From NCBI RefSeq assembly GCF_902498185.1, contig NZ_CABVIX010000002.1, positions 434,001 through 498,000 of the forward strand: a stretch of 64,000 nucleotides of DNA, read 5' to 3'. Of this stretch, positions 15,467 through 29,893 are shown in pieces (position 1 is the first letter of the stretch; every line of letters starts with the position of its first letter). A model generated the notes under the pieces. The model saw only the letters and a program-made list of their open reading frames with translations. It made no database searches and was not told the DNA's origin. Origin of the DNA: Pseudomonas fluorescens (lineage in GTDB: Bacteria > Pseudomonadota > Gammaproteobacteria > Pseudomonadales > Pseudomonadaceae). The translations under genes and the position numbers were made by a program.

Positions 15467-15991
15467 ATGAACAAGAACACAAACGTCGAAAAATATTGCT
15501 GGGAACAGGTGCTGTTGCACTGGGTCTCTGCCGCCATCATCGTCTGGGTATTGATAAGCGGCTTTTATGTCGCGTATGCCGTTGTCCCGGACGTGGTGTT
15601 CGCGCGAGTGGCCTGGGTGAATGTCTCGCTCACCACCGTGTACATACCGATATTTGCGCTGCGCTGTCTTTGTCGCCTGCTCAAGCCGTCACCGGCCTGC
15701 TTCAACCAGGACCGGGTGGACCGTCTGGCTGCACGCTTCGCGCATGAAGCTCTGTACTGGACGACAGCCCTCGTGCTGCTATCGGGTGTTCTCATGATGG
15801 ACCGGGCCATCAACGTCTTCGACTGGTTCCAGATTCCTGCCCTGCTGTCAGACACGACCTGGCAGGGTTACTGGTTCACGGTTCATATCGCCAGCTGTTT
15901 CATGCTGGCAGCGCTGGTGCTGCTGCACATTGCGGCGGTCTGCCTGCATCAGCTGCGCGGACGGAACATCCTGCGACGAATGTCCATCTGA
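15467..15991 (+). CDS. Cytochrome b561 family membrane protein
   Basis: Di-haem b-type membrane cytochrome that probably moves electrons between the quinone pool and a periplasmic acceptor; the partner is unknown. Start 15467 (MNKNTNVEKYCWEQVLLHW) is chosen because the 71 residues before it in the open frame are not membrane-like. Four hydrophobic helices lie at about 10-32, 45-62, 85-105 and 130-155. Candidate haem histidines are in LLHW, FAHEA, TVHIA and LLHIA. The length of 174 residues fits the family. It stands alone, with BOF-domain gene 16125 downstream on the same strand. Confidence 0.8.
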   Translation: MNKNTNVEKYCWEQVLLHWVSAAIIVWVLISGFYVAYAVVPDVVFARVAWVNVSLTTVYIPIFALRCLCRLLKPSPACFNQDRVDRLAARFAHEALYWTTALVLLSGVLMMDRAINVFDWFQIPALLSDTTWQGYWFTVHIASCFMLAALVLLHIAAVCLHQLRGRNILRRMSI

Positions 15992-16124
15992 GGCCACCTC
16001 AGGATACTGACGACGGCATCGACCTCCTGCCATGCATGGAGCCCGAGCAGGTGACAGGTGATTAAGCTTCATTTCAGCCTGTCGCGTTAATCTGGCTCTA
16101 TCGAAACCAACAGGAGTTACCCTG

Positions 16125-16472
16125 ATGAAAACCCGTTACCTCGCCCTCCTGCTTGCCCCTCTGTTCAGTAACGCTGCCCTGGCCACCAGCTACACCGGCC
16201 CTGGCGCCCAGCCAGTGACCACTGTCGCCGCCGCCAACGAAGCCGCCGACGATACGCCGGTACAGCTGCAAGGCTTCGTGACCAAGAAGATCAACAACGA
16301 CGACAAGTACGAGTTCAAGGACGACACCGGTACCATCAGCGTCGAGATCGACAACGAAGACCTGCCGGCCACGCCGTTCAATGACAAGACCAGGGTCAAG
16401 CTGACCGGTGAAGTCGAGAAGAACCTGATGAGCCGTGAAGTGGATGTGGATGTGGTCGAAATCTTGAAGTGA
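16125..16472 (+). CDS. YgiW/YdeI family periplasmic OB-fold (BOF) stress protein
   Basis: A small secreted protein of 115 residues with a signal peptide (MKTRYLALLLAPLFSNAALA). The single BOF/OB-fold domain begins at VQLQGFVTKKI and runs DKYEFKDDTGTISVEI... to the C-terminus. Homologues (YgiW, VisP) are induced by stress and bind small ligands or peptidoglycan; which applies here cannot be read from sequence. The ribosome site is AGGAG. Convergent with the MFS gene. Confidence 0.85.
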   Translation: MKTRYLALLLAPLFSNAALATSYTGPGAQPVTTVAAANEAADDTPVQLQGFVTKKINNDDKYEFKDDTGTISVEIDNEDLPATPFNDKTRVKLTGEVEKNLMSREVDVDVVEILK

Positions 16473-16478
16473 TGCGAA

Positions 16479-16501
16479 TGCCGCCCCTGCATGGGGCGGC
16501 A
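16479..16501. terminator. Hairpin between convergent genes
   Basis: TGCCGCCCC (16479-16487), a five-base spacer, GGGGCGGCA (16493-16501): a 9-bp GC stem between the BOF gene and the leftward MFS gene. There is an A-run on one side but no clear T-run after the stem in either direction, so it is a probable shared end. Confidence 0.55.
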
Positions 16502-16509
16502 AAACGTCT

Positions 16510-17787
16510 TCAACCCTTCGGTGGCAACCGGCTCAGATGCAGCGCCACGAGCAACGCCACCGCCAGCAGTCCGCCGATGAATAGGCCGATTCCGTTCCAG
16601 CCACCGTAATGCCAGAACACTCCCCCCACCGTCCCGGCCACGCTTGAACCCGCGTAGTAGCAGAACAGATACAGAGACGACGCCTGCCCCCTGGCCTGCA
16701 GCGCTCGGCGGCCGATCCAGCTGCTGGCCACCGAATGCGCGCCGAAGAAGCCGAAGGTGAATACCAGCATCCCGACGATCACCAGCGCCAGCGGGCTTGC
16801 GAGGGTCAGCAGCATGCCGCTCGCCATCACCAGGATGCTTGCCCAGAACACCTTGCGACGGCCCAGCCTGTCGGCCAGGGCGCCGACCTGCGCGGAGCTG
16901 TAGATCCCCGCCAGGTACACCACCGACAGCAGGCCTACCCAGGCCTGGTCCATGTGGTACGGCGCGGCCAGCAGGCGGTAGCCGATGTAGTTGAACAAGG
17001 TGACGAAAGCGCCCATCAGCAGGAAGGCTTCGAGGAAAAGCCAAGGCAACCCCGCGTCGCGAAAATGCACGGTGAAGCCATCGAGCAGGCTGCGCGGGTT
17101 CATCGCCTGTGGGCGGAAGTTGCGAGACTCGGGCAACACCTTCCAGAACACCACCGCCGCAGCCAGCGCCAGGCTGCCAATCACCAGCATCGCCGTGTGC
17201 CAGCTGACAAAATCGATCAGCACCCCGGCGATCAACCGCCCGCTCATGCCGCCGATGGCATTGCCGCCGATATACAGCCCCATGGCCAGGCCGATGTGCT
17301 GGGGATGGATTTCCTCGCTAAGGTAGGTCATGGCGACCGCCGCCAGTCCGCTGAGCGACAGGCCGACCAGCGCGCGGGTGGCGAGCACCAGTTCCCAGCT
17401 TGGCATGACCGCGCTCACCAGGGTGCTCAGGGCCGCGCAGACCAGGGCAAAGACCATGACCGGCTTGCGCCCGATGCGGTCGGAAATGGGGCCGGTGATC
17501 AACAGGCCGATGGCCAGCAGGCCCGTCGAGATCGACAGCACCAAACTGCTCTGAGCCGCGTTGATCGAGAATTCCTCCGACAACAGCGGCATCATCGGCT
17601 GCACGCAGTAGAGCAGGGCGAAGGTGGCGAAGCCGCCGCTGAACAGGGCAAGCACGGTCTTGAGGAAGGCAGGCGTGCCTTTTTCGATCCAGATGTCGTT
17701 CAAAACAGGGCTCGTTGCGGGTACAGCATTGGCGGGAAGCGGCGCGCTACAGTTTTCAAGGGATACCTTGGCACGGCGGCCAGTCAT
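16510..17787 (-). CDS. MFS transporter, YnfM-like
   Basis: A 425-residue inner-membrane carrier of the major facilitator superfamily with about 12 hydrophobic helices. The MFS motif between helices 2 and 3 reads GPISDRIGRKPVM, and the repeat in the second half reads GALADRLGRRKVF. The sequence resembles the YnfM/arabinose-efflux-like subfamily; the substrate is unknown. A 40-residue hydrophilic N-terminus precedes the first helix. The gene is divergent from the orphan parA across about 190 bases. Confidence 0.82.
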   Translation of the reverse strand: MTGRRAKVSLENCSAPLPANAVPATSPVLNDIWIEKGTPAFLKTVLALFSGGFATFALLYCVQPMMPLLSEEFSINAAQSSLVLSISTGLLAIGLLITGPISDRIGRKPVMVFALVCAALSTLVSAVMPSWELVLATRALVGLSLSGLAAVAMTYLSEEIHPQHIGLAMGLYIGGNAIGGMSGRLIAGVLIDFVSWHTAMLVIGSLALAAAVVFWKVLPESRNFRPQAMNPRSLLDGFTVHFRDAGLPWLFLEAFLLMGAFVTLFNYIGYRLLAAPYHMDQAWVGLLSVVYLAGIYSSAQVGALADRLGRRKVFWASILVMASGMLLTLASPLALVIVGMLVFTFGFFGAHSVASSWIGRRALQARGQASSLYLFCYYAGSSVAGTVGGVFWHYGGWNGIGLFIGGLLAVALLVALHLSRLPPKG

Positions 17788-17979
17788 GCAATGAAAAAAT
17801 CATATAGCTCGCTAACGATAAGTTCCAACATATTGTTCGACTGCGCCGCCAAGTCTCAAGGTCGGCCGTGGCCCATGATTTCAATGAATTGCTGACGAGC
17901 GGGCATAGCCGATGGTGCTGGCTAAACCGGTACGCTGACCACATACTCGAGCCTCCCTGACACACACGGAGGTCTTTCC

Positions 17980-18747
17980 ATGCGGCGCGTTGTGTTCAAT
18001 CAGAAAGGTGGCGTGGGCAAGTCGAGCATCGCGTGCAATCTTGCGGCGGTGAGTGCCAGTGAAGGCTACCGGACCCTGCTGATCGACCTGGATGCCCAGG
18101 CCAACTCGACCCAGTACCTGACTGGCCTGACCGGCGACGATATCCCCATGGGCATCGCCGACTTCTTCAAGCAGTCCCTGTCCAGCGGGCCATTCTCGAA
18201 GAAGAGCAAGGTCGACATCTACGAGACCCCATTCGACAACCTCCACGTGGTCACCGCCACCGCCGAGCTGGCCGACCTGCAGCCCAAGCTCGAGGCCAAG
18301 CACAAGATCAACAAGCTGCGAAAGCTGCTCGACGAGCTGGACGAGGATTACGACCGGATCTATATCGACACCCCGCCTGCGCTGAACTTCTATGCAGTAT
18401 CGGCACTGATCGCCGCCGACCGCGTATTGATCCCCTTCGATTGCGACAGCTTTTCCCGCCAGGCGCTGTATGGCCTGCTCGCCGAGATCGACGAGCTCAA
18501 GGATGATCACAACGAGGCGCTTCAGGTCGAAGGGATCGTGGTCAACCAATTCCAGTCCCGGGCCAGCCTGCCCCAGCAGATGCTCGACGAACTGCTTGCG
18601 GAAGGTTTACCGGTGCTACCCGTCTACCTCGGCACTTCAGTGAAGATGCGCGAATCGCACCATGCGAGCAGACCGCTGATTCATCTGGATCCGAGGCACA
18701 AGCTGACGCAGCAGTTTGTGGAGTTGCACGACCTGCTTGAGCGATAG
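17980..18747 (+). CDS. Orphan ParA/MinD-type ATPase
   Basis: A Walker-type cytoskeletal ATPase of 255 residues with the deviant Walker A (QKGGVGKSS, residues 8-16), Walker A' ([12 protein letters not shown]) and Walker B (RIYIDTPPA). Such proteins position chromosomes, plasmids or protein clusters. There is no parB or partner gene next to it; it ends 25 bases from the convergent selO. It is probably a chromosomal solo ParA rather than a plasmid remnant, since base composition matches its neighbours. The cargo is unknown. Confidence 0.85.
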   Translation: MRRVVFNQKGGVGKSSIACNLAAVSASEGYRTLLIDLDAQANSTQYLTGLTGDDIPMGIADFFKQSLSSGPFSKKSKVDIYETPFDNLHVVTATAELADLQPKLEAKHKINKLRKLLDELDEDYDRIYIDTPPALNFYAVSALIAADRVLIPFDCDSFSRQALYGLLAEIDELKDDHNEALQVEGIVVNQFQSRASLPQQMLDELLAEGLPVLPVYLGTSVKMRESHHASRPLIHLDPRHKLTQQFVELHDLLER

Positions 18748-18771
18748 CCTTTGACGAGACCGCTCGAGGCC

Positions 18772-23593
<4,822 letters not shown>

Positions 23594-23635
23594 AGGCGAA
23601 AAATTCTTGGGCGCTGGGGCGAAAAAAATCGGAGT

Positions 23636-25378
23636 TTAAAGGAACAGCCCCGGGCCGGGTCGAGTACCTTCGGGGAATTTGACGCCGACTTTGAGGATCT
23701 TGTTCCCGTCCATGACGGCCACGGTCCACAAGGTGTTGTTCCACTCGATCTGGTCGCCAACGATCGGCGCACCGCCGACCTTCTGCCGAATGAACTGCGC
23801 CAGCGGCATTTTCGCATCCTGGCCGTCGAGCTGGAGACCGTACAACGCGGCTACGGCGCCCAGTTCAGCGTCACCTTCGAGCACGAAGTCACCAAAGAAG
23901 CGCAGGTCCAGACCGCGTTGCGGAGGCTGGCTGAACAGCTTGCCGAGTGCAGAAAGGTCATGTTCATGGCCGATCACGCAGAGCAGATCACCCACCTCCA
24001 GTACGGTACTTCCCGACGGATGGAGCAGTTGCCGGCCTCGGAACAGGGCCGCGATGCGGGTGCCCTCGGGCATTTTCAGCTCGCGCAGTGCGGCGCCGAT
24101 GCACCATTTTTCAGCGCCCAGGCGATAGACGAACAGCTCCCACTCACTGGTGACATGCACTTCCAGGGCCGAGCGGGAAATCGGCGCAGGGTCTGGCGGC
24201 ACCGTGACCTTGAGCAGCTTGGCCATCCACGGCAGGCTGGTGCCTTGAACCAGCAGCGACACCAGCACGATGAAGAACGCCAGGTTGAAGAACAGCTGGG
24301 CGTCGGGCAGACCGGCCATCAGCGGGAATACGGCCAGAATGATCGGTACCGCGCCGCGCAGACCCACCCACGAGATAAAGCCTTTTTCGCGGCCATGGAA
24401 CGCCTTGAACGGCAACAGGCTGACTGCTACCGAGAGCGGGCGGGCGATCAGGATCATCCACAGCGCCAGGCCCAGGGCGGGGACGGCGATCGGCAGCAGG
24501 TCATGCGGCGTGACCAGCAGGCCCAGCACCAGGAACATGCCGATCTGCGCCAGCCAGGCCATGCCGTCGAGCATGTGCAGGATGCCATGGCGGCTGCGAA
24601 TCGGCCGGTTGCCCAGCACCAGGCCGCACAGGTAGACCGCGAGGAAGCCGCTGCCGTGCAAGGCGTTGGTCAGCGAGAACACCACCAGCCCCCCCGCGAC
24701 CACCAGTATCGGATAGAGCCCGCCGGCCAGGTTGATGCGATTGACCAGTTGCAGCATCACCCAGCCGCCGCCCAGGCCCACCACGCCGCCGATGCCGAAC
24801 TCGCGCAGCAGGTGGGTCAGGAGGCTCCAGTGCAGGCCAGTCTGGCCGCTGGCGATCATGTCGATCAGCGTCACGGTGAGAAACACCGCCATCGGGTCGT
24901 TGCTGCCCGACTCGATTTCAAGCGTGGCGGTGACCCGTTCGTTCAGGCCTTTGCCGCCGAGCAGCGAAAACACCGCTGCAGCGTCGGTGGAGCCGACGAT
25001 TGCGCCAATCAGCAGGCCCTGGATCAGACTCAGGTCGAACAGCCAGGCTGCGACCATGCCCGTCAGCCCGGTGGTGATCAGTACACCCACCGTGGCCAGC
25101 GACAGCGCTGGCCACAACGCCACGCGAAAGCTCGCCACCCGCGTGCGCAGCCCACCGTCGAGCAGGATCACGGCCAGGGCGAGGTTGCCTACCAGATAGG
25201 CGGTCGGGTAGTTGTTGAAGATGATGCCGCCGCCATCGACGCCGGCGACCATGCCCACGGCCAGGATGATCACCAGGATAGGTATGCCCAGGCGGGATGA
25301 CAGCGAGCTGACCAGGATACTTGCACCCACTAGCAATGCACCGATCAAGAACAGGCTATTGATGGTGCTTGCATCCAA
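23636..25378 (-). CDS. K+/H+ antiporter, CvrA/NhaP2 type
   Basis: A CPA1-family cation/proton antiporter of 580 residues. The membrane part (about 1-390) has 12-13 helices with LLDGGLRTR and the conserved GSTDAAAVF and [10 protein letters not shown] segments. A TrkA-C regulatory domain follows at about 400-485 ([22 protein letters not shown]), then a CorC/HlyC domain at about 490-575, the architecture of NhaP2/CvrA. Probable role: K+ extrusion at low osmolarity. The gene lies 42 bases upstream of the channel gene. Confidence 0.9.
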   Translation of the reverse strand: MDASTINSLFLIGALLVGASILVSSLSSRLGIPILVIILAVGMVAGVDGGGIIFNNYPTAYLVGNLALAVILLDGGLRTRVASFRVALWPALSLATVGVLITTGLTGMVAAWLFDLSLIQGLLIGAIVGSTDAAAVFSLLGGKGLNERVTATLEIESGSNDPMAVFLTVTLIDMIASGQTGLHWSLLTHLLREFGIGGVVGLGGGWVMLQLVNRINLAGGLYPILVVAGGLVVFSLTNALHGSGFLAVYLCGLVLGNRPIRSRHGILHMLDGMAWLAQIGMFLVLGLLVTPHDLLPIAVPALGLALWMILIARPLSVAVSLLPFKAFHGREKGFISWVGLRGAVPIILAVFPLMAGLPDAQLFFNLAFFIVLVSLLVQGTSLPWMAKLLKVTVPPDPAPISRSALEVHVTSEWELFVYRLGAEKWCIGAALRELKMPEGTRIAALFRGRQLLHPSGSTVLEVGDLLCVIGHEHDLSALGKLFSQPPQRGLDLRFFGDFVLEGDAELGAVAALYGLQLDGQDAKMPLAQFIRQKVGGAPIVGDQIEWNNTLWTVAVMDGNKILKVGVKFPEGTRPGPGLFL

Positions 25379-25489
25379 GGGCAGTACTCCGGAACAACGG
25401 GGAGAAAGAGGACCTTGACTAGCAGGTCGCGTGCCAACTGATTCTAACCTGATGAATTGGCTAGCTGTAAAGCGTTTCTACAGATGTAG

Positions 25490-25515
25490 AAAAGGCACCC
25501 GCGGAGGGTGCCTTT
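25490..25515 (-). terminator. Rho-independent terminator of betIBA
   Basis: Read leftward: AAAGGCACCC, loop TCCGC, GGGTGCCTTTT (plus-strand arms 25490-25500 and 25506-25515). A 10-bp stem with a T-run, just after the betA stop. Confidence 0.88.
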
Positions 25516-25533
25516 GAGACTGCGGCCAGCAGA

Positions 25534-27231
25534 TCAGCCCTGCTTCACTTCCCGCATGGGCTTGCCCTTCACTGGCGCGCCATTGGCTACATAGTACTTG
25601 GCAGTACTGCGCGCCAGCGGCTGGCGGCCACGGATCCTGTCGGAGATTTTCTCGGCGATCATGATCGTGGTGGCGTTGAGGTTGCCGGTGATGATGATCG
25701 GCATGATCGACGCATCGACTACGCGCAGCCCTTGCATGCCATGTACGCGGCCTTCGCCATCGACTACAGCCATGTCATCGTCGCCCATCTTGCACGAGCA
25801 GGACGGGTGGAACGCGGTTTCGGCATGCTCACGGATGAAGGTGTCCAGCTCTTCGTCGCTCTGCACGTGCTCGCCCGGGCTGATCTCGCGGCCACGGTAC
25901 TGGTCCAGCGCCGGCTGGGCCATGATCTCGCGTGTCAGGCGGATGCCGTCGCGGAACTCCTGCCAGTCCTGCTCGGTGGCCATGTAGTTGAACAGGATGC
26001 TCGGGTGCTGGCGCGGATCCTTGGACTTGGCCTGGATACGGCCACGGCTCGGCGAGCGCATGGAACCCATGTGCGCCTGGAAACCATGCTCCTTCACACC
26101 GTTGCTGCCGTTGTAGTTGATGGCTACAGGCAGGAAGTGATACTGGATGTTCGGCCACTCGAACTCAGGACGGGTGCGGATGAAGCCGCCCGCCTCGAAC
26201 TGGTTGCTGGCGCCGATGCCGGTGCCTTTGAACATCCATTCGGCGCCAATGGCCGGCTGGTTCCACCACAGCAGCGATGGATACAGGGACACGGGCTGGG
26301 TGCAGGAGTACTGCAGGTACAACTCCAGGTGGTCCTGCAGGTTCTCCCCAACGCCCGGGAGGTCATGGACGACCGGAATATCGAGGCTTTCGAGCAGCTC
26401 GCGGGCGCCGACGCCAGAACGCTGCAGCAGCTGCGGCGAGGCGATGGCGCCACTGCAGACGATGACTTCCTTGCGCGCCCGGGCTTCGACGCGCTCTTCG
26501 CTGTCGCCTACCAGGTAGGTCACGCCGACGGCGCGCTTGCCCTCGAACAGCACCCGGTCGCTCAGGGCGTGAGTGACGATGGTCAGGGTCGAGCGCTTCT
26601 TGGCTTGATCCAGGTAGCCGCGGGCGGTGCTGGCGCGGCGGCCGTTGGGCGTCACGGTGCGGTCCATCGGGCCGAAGCCTTCCTGCTGGTAGCCGTTGAG
26701 GTCTTCGGTGCGCGGGTAGCCCGCTTGTACACCGGCCTCGACCATGGCGTGGAACAGCGGATTGTTACCGGCCTTGGGCGTCGTCACGCTGACCGGACCT
26801 TCGCCGCCGTGCCAGTCGTTGGGGCCGATGTCGCGGGTCTCGGCCTTGCGGAAGTATGGCAGGCAGTCGAGGTAGCTCCAGTCTTCAAGGCCAGGCAGTT
26901 TGGCCCAGCCGTCGAAGTCCATGGCGTTACCGCGGATGTAGCACATGCCATTGATCAGCGAAGAGCCACCCAGGCCCTTGCCGCGGCCACATTCCATCCG
27001 GCGGCCGTCCATGTGCGGCTCCGGGTCCGTCTCGTAGGCCCAGTTGTAGCGGCGGCCCTGCAGCGGGAAGGCGAGGGCGGCTGGCATCTGGGTGCGGAAG
27101 TCGGCGCGGTAGTCCGGGCCGCCGGCTTCGAGCAGCAGGACAGTGACACCGGCGTCTTCGGTCAGGCGAGTGGCAATCGTGTTACCGGCCGAGCCGGCAC
27201 CGACGATGATGTAATCGAATTCGTGAGCCAT
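25534..27231 (-). CDS. betA: Choline dehydrogenase
   Basis: A membrane-associated FAD enzyme of the GMC family that oxidises choline to betaine aldehyde. The FAD Rossmann motif [16 protein letters not shown] is at residues 8-23. GMC signature 1 is in [18 protein letters not shown] and signature 2 in [13 protein letters not shown]. The active-site His is in [13 protein letters not shown] and the second in ITGNLNATT. The length of 565 residues is typical. It is the last gene of betIBA, 76 bases after betB. Confidence 0.97.
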   Translation of the reverse strand: MAHEFDYIIVGAGSAGNTIATRLTEDAGVTVLLLEAGGPDYRADFRTQMPAALAFPLQGRRYNWAYETDPEPHMDGRRMECGRGKGLGGSSLINGMCYIRGNAMDFDGWAKLPGLEDWSYLDCLPYFRKAETRDIGPNDWHGGEGPVSVTTPKAGNNPLFHAMVEAGVQAGYPRTEDLNGYQQEGFGPMDRTVTPNGRRASTARGYLDQAKKRSTLTIVTHALSDRVLFEGKRAVGVTYLVGDSEERVEARARKEVIVCSGAIASPQLLQRSGVGARELLESLDIPVVHDLPGVGENLQDHLELYLQYSCTQPVSLYPSLLWWNQPAIGAEWMFKGTGIGASNQFEAGGFIRTRPEFEWPNIQYHFLPVAINYNGSNGVKEHGFQAHMGSMRSPSRGRIQAKSKDPRQHPSILFNYMATEQDWQEFRDGIRLTREIMAQPALDQYRGREISPGEHVQSDEELDTFIREHAETAFHPSCSCKMGDDDMAVVDGEGRVHGMQGLRVVDASIMPIIITGNLNATTIMIAEKISDRIRGRQPLARSTAKYYVANGAPVKGKPMREVKQG

Positions 27232-27307
27232 GACGAGTTTCTCCTGGCAGTGGTCGGGGAGCGGGAACGCCCGTGCGCAAGGGCACGGGCGCGACTACAG
27301 CCGGTGC

Positions 27308-28780
27308 TTAGAAAACCGACGCGTAGTCGCCCAGCTCAACCTGGACCGATTTGATGCGGGTGTACTGCGCCAGCGAGCTGATGCCGTTTTCGCGGCCGAC
27401 GCCCGACTGCTTGTAGCCGCCAACCGGCATTTCGGCCGGGGACTCGCCCCAGGCGTTGATCCAGCAGATGCCCGCTTCGAGCTTGTGGATGATCCGGTGC
27501 GCGCGGCTGATGTCGTTGGTGCACACGCCTGCGGCCAGACCGTATTCGGTGTCGTTGGCGCGGCGGATGACTTCTTCCTCGGTCTCGTAGTCGAGGATGC
27601 TCATCACCGGGCCAAAGATCTCTTCCTGAACGATAGTCATATCATCGCGGCAGTCGGTGAACACGGTCGGTGCCACGAACGCACCCTTGGCGAAGTCGCC
27701 TTCGGTCAGGCGCTCGCCGCCACACAACACGCGGGCACCTTGTTCCTTGCCCTTGGCGATGTAGCCCAGCACGCTTTCCATGTGGGCGAAGCTCACTAGT
27801 GGGCCGAAGTTGGTGTTCTCGTCTTCAGGATTACCAGCGCGGATGCGCGCCACGCGCTCGACGATCTTGGCTTCAAAGGCAGACTTGAGCGAGGCGGGCA
27901 CGAACACACGGGTGCCGTTGGTGCAGACCTGACCGGAGCTGTAGAAGTTGGCCATCATGGCGATGTCGGCGGCGCGGTCCAGGTCGGCATCGTCGCAGAT
28001 GATCAGCGGCGACTTGCCGCCCAGTTCCATGGTGACTTCCTTGAGCGAGGAGCTGGACGCGCTGGCCATGACTTTCTTGCCGGTGGTGGTGCCGCCGGTG
28101 AACGAGACTTTCTCGATGCGCGGATGCTCGGTCAGCCAGGTGCCGACTTCACGGCCGCTGCCGGTCAGCACGTTGAACACACCGTCAGGCAGACCGGCCT
28201 GGGTGTAGATCTCGGCCAGCTTGAGAGTGGTCAGCGAGGTGACCTCGCTTGGCTTGAAGATCATCGCGTTGCCAGCGGCCAGGGCCGGGGCGGATTTCCA
28301 CAGGGCGATCTGGATCGGGTAGTTCCAGGCGCCGATACCGACGGTCACGCCCAGGGGCTCGCGGCGGGTATAGACGAACGAGCTGTCACGCAGCGGGATC
28401 TGCTCGCCCTCGATGGCCGGCACCAGGCCTGCATAGTATTCGAGTACGTCGGCACCGGTGACGATGTCGACGTAGCGGGTTTCGGAGTAGGACTTGCCGG
28501 TGTCCAGGGTCTCCAGCATCGCCAGCTCATCGTTGCGCTCGCGCAGGATGTCAACGGCGCGGCGCAGGATGCGCGAACGCTGCATGGCGGTCATGGCGGC
28601 CCAGACTTTCTGGCCGCGCTCGGCGCTTTCAACGGCGCGTTCGACGTCGGCCTGGGTGGCACGCTGCACTTGGGCGAGGACTTCGCCGGTGGCCGGGTTG
28701 ATGGCCTCGAAGGTGGCATCGGTGCCAGCGTCGACGTAACCGCCATCAATGTAGAGTTTTTGCGTTTCAAAACGGGCCAT
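27308..28780 (-). CDS. betB: Betaine aldehyde dehydrogenase
   Basis: NAD(P)-dependent oxidation of betaine aldehyde to the osmoprotectant glycine betaine. It has 490 residues with catalytic Glu252 in [10 protein letters not shown] and nucleophile Cys286 in [10 protein letters not shown], the same positions as in the P. aeruginosa enzyme. The cofactor loop is [11 protein letters not shown]. It follows betI by 29 bases, so betI-betB-betA is one transcription unit. Confidence 0.97.
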   Translation of the reverse strand: MARFETQKLYIDGGYVDAGTDATFEAINPATGEVLAQVQRATQADVERAVESAERGQKVWAAMTAMQRSRILRRAVDILRERNDELAMLETLDTGKSYSETRYVDIVTGADVLEYYAGLVPAIEGEQIPLRDSSFVYTRREPLGVTVGIGAWNYPIQIALWKSAPALAAGNAMIFKPSEVTSLTTLKLAEIYTQAGLPDGVFNVLTGSGREVGTWLTEHPRIEKVSFTGGTTTGKKVMASASSSSLKEVTMELGGKSPLIICDDADLDRAADIAMMANFYSSGQVCTNGTRVFVPASLKSAFEAKIVERVARIRAGNPEDENTNFGPLVSFAHMESVLGYIAKGKEQGARVLCGGERLTEGDFAKGAFVAPTVFTDCRDDMTIVQEEIFGPVMSILDYETEEEVIRRANDTEYGLAAGVCTNDISRAHRIIHKLEAGICWINAWGESPAEMPVGGYKQSGVGRENGISSLAQYTRIKSVQVELGDYASVF

Positions 28781-28809
28781 AGTGTCCTCGCAAGTGCAGT
28801 GAGTTTTGA

Positions 28810-29472
28810 CTATCCGCGCCGGGCTCCTGCCTGCTGGGCAATGGCCGCACGCGGTGGTTCAGAGGCCTGGAATTCAATGTCCGGGCGCTGCTTCGCCAGT
28901 TGTAGTTCCATGTATTCGTAGGCGATCCGTATCGCCTGGGCGGTATCGAAGGCATCTCCCGACAGCGCCCCGCGCAGCCACAGGCCGTCGATCAGGGCGG
29001 CCAGTCCGCGTGCCGCCGTGCGTGCTTCGCCAAGCGGCAGCACCCGGCGGAACTGGCAGCACAGGTTGGAAAACAAGCGGTGATCGTTGATCCGCTGCAA
29101 CCTGTGCAAGGACGGTTGGTGCATGCTGGACGCCCAGAAGGCCAACCAGGTTTTCATCGCCGGGCCGTTCACCTGGCTGGCGTCGAAGTTGCCTTCGATG
29201 ATCACGCCGAGGTGGGCACGCGGGCTGTCATCCGTCAGTGCAAGGCGACGCGCCGCCACGCCTTCGTTGAGCATGCTCATGATGTAGCGCATGGTCGCTG
29301 CGATCAGGCCGTTCTTGTCCCGAAAGTAGTGACTGATGATGCCGTTCGACACACCGGCCAAACGGGCGATCAGCGCAATGCTGGCGTCCCCCAGTCCAAC
29401 CTGGTCAACAGCCAGCAACGTGGCTTCGATCAACTGCTGACGGCGGATGGGCTGCATACCGACCTTGGGCAT
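28810..29472 (-). CDS. betI: TetR-family repressor BetI
   Basis: Choline-responsive repressor of the bet genes. The N-terminal helix-turn-helix ([26 protein letters not shown]) is within residues 21-50. Start 29472 ([19 protein letters not shown]) is chosen: AGGAG lies nine bases upstream, whereas the ATG at 29481 directly abuts it. The protein has 220 residues, about 20 longer than usual BetI (about 197), because of a C-terminal tail after QLAKQRP. A perfect 20-bp palindrome lies 71 bases upstream. Confidence 0.95.
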   Translation of the reverse strand: MPKVGMQPIRRQQLIEATLLAVDQVGLGDASIALIARLAGVSNGIISHYFRDKNGLIAATMRYIMSMLNEGVAARRLALTDDSPRAHLGVIIEGNFDASQVNGPAMKTWLAFWASSMHQPSLHRLQRINDHRLFSNLCCQFRRVLPLGEARTAARGLAALIDGLWLRGALSGDAFDTAQAIRIAYEYMELQLAKQRPDIEFQASEPPRAAIAQQAGARRG

Positions 29473-29893
29473 TTCTTGCATCTCCTCAGGCCTTCGGGCA
29501 GTCGACGTGCGGCTGACTCGGCGAAGACCAGTCTATTTTGTTTTGATTGAACGTTCAATCAACAAAGAATATGCTCTGCGACAATTTGTTCCATTGACAC
29601 CGCTAAAGGCGGCCTCGAGGGCAACGAATCGACACTCCATGAAATCGTGAAACCCCGGAATACAGGGCGTTGAAGGGTGCAAACGAGGCGTTGGACAGAT
29701 TCTGCCGGGCGGTCATGCGCTGCGCGGCCACCTCGGAGCGGGGCTTTGGAATTCTGTTTGCTGCAACGTTTTGATTCGGGATCACGGTTTTCAACGTGTC
29801 TTTATAACACCTGACGCAGTAGGGCTATTGCACCGATTGCGCAGTGTAAACACCGATTAGCCTCCACCTCCCGCACTGCCCGGAGCATTTGCA
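29473..29893. other. betI-betT divergent control region
   Basis: This 421-bp region between the divergent betI and betT carries the operator palindrome at 29543-29562. The stretch 29565-29893 has no gene I can support. A 60-codon open frame on the minus strand (29603-29794) lacks a good start and ribosome site. It must hold the betT promoter and leader. Confidence 0.7.
29543..29562. promoter_or_regulatory. Probable BetI operator
   Basis: TTGATTGAACGTTCAATCAA is a perfect 20-bp palindrome between betI and betT. TetR-type repressors bind such sites, and reported BetI operators have the TTGAACGTTCAA core type. It lies in the betI leader or promoter; control of betT from here is also plausible. 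Confidence 0.88.

Noticed and set aside
16735..17895. 386-codon plus-strand frame opposite the MFS gene
   Set aside because: An antisense shadow; the minus-strand product has 12 helices and MFS motifs.
25732..27354. 540-codon plus-strand frame opposite betA
   Set aside because: An antisense shadow of a clear GMC dehydrogenase gene; no ribosome site.
29603..29794. 63-codon minus-strand frame between betI and betT
   Set aside because: No convincing ribosome site and a TTG or GTG start only; it lies in a control region. Its composition is not clearly gene-like.
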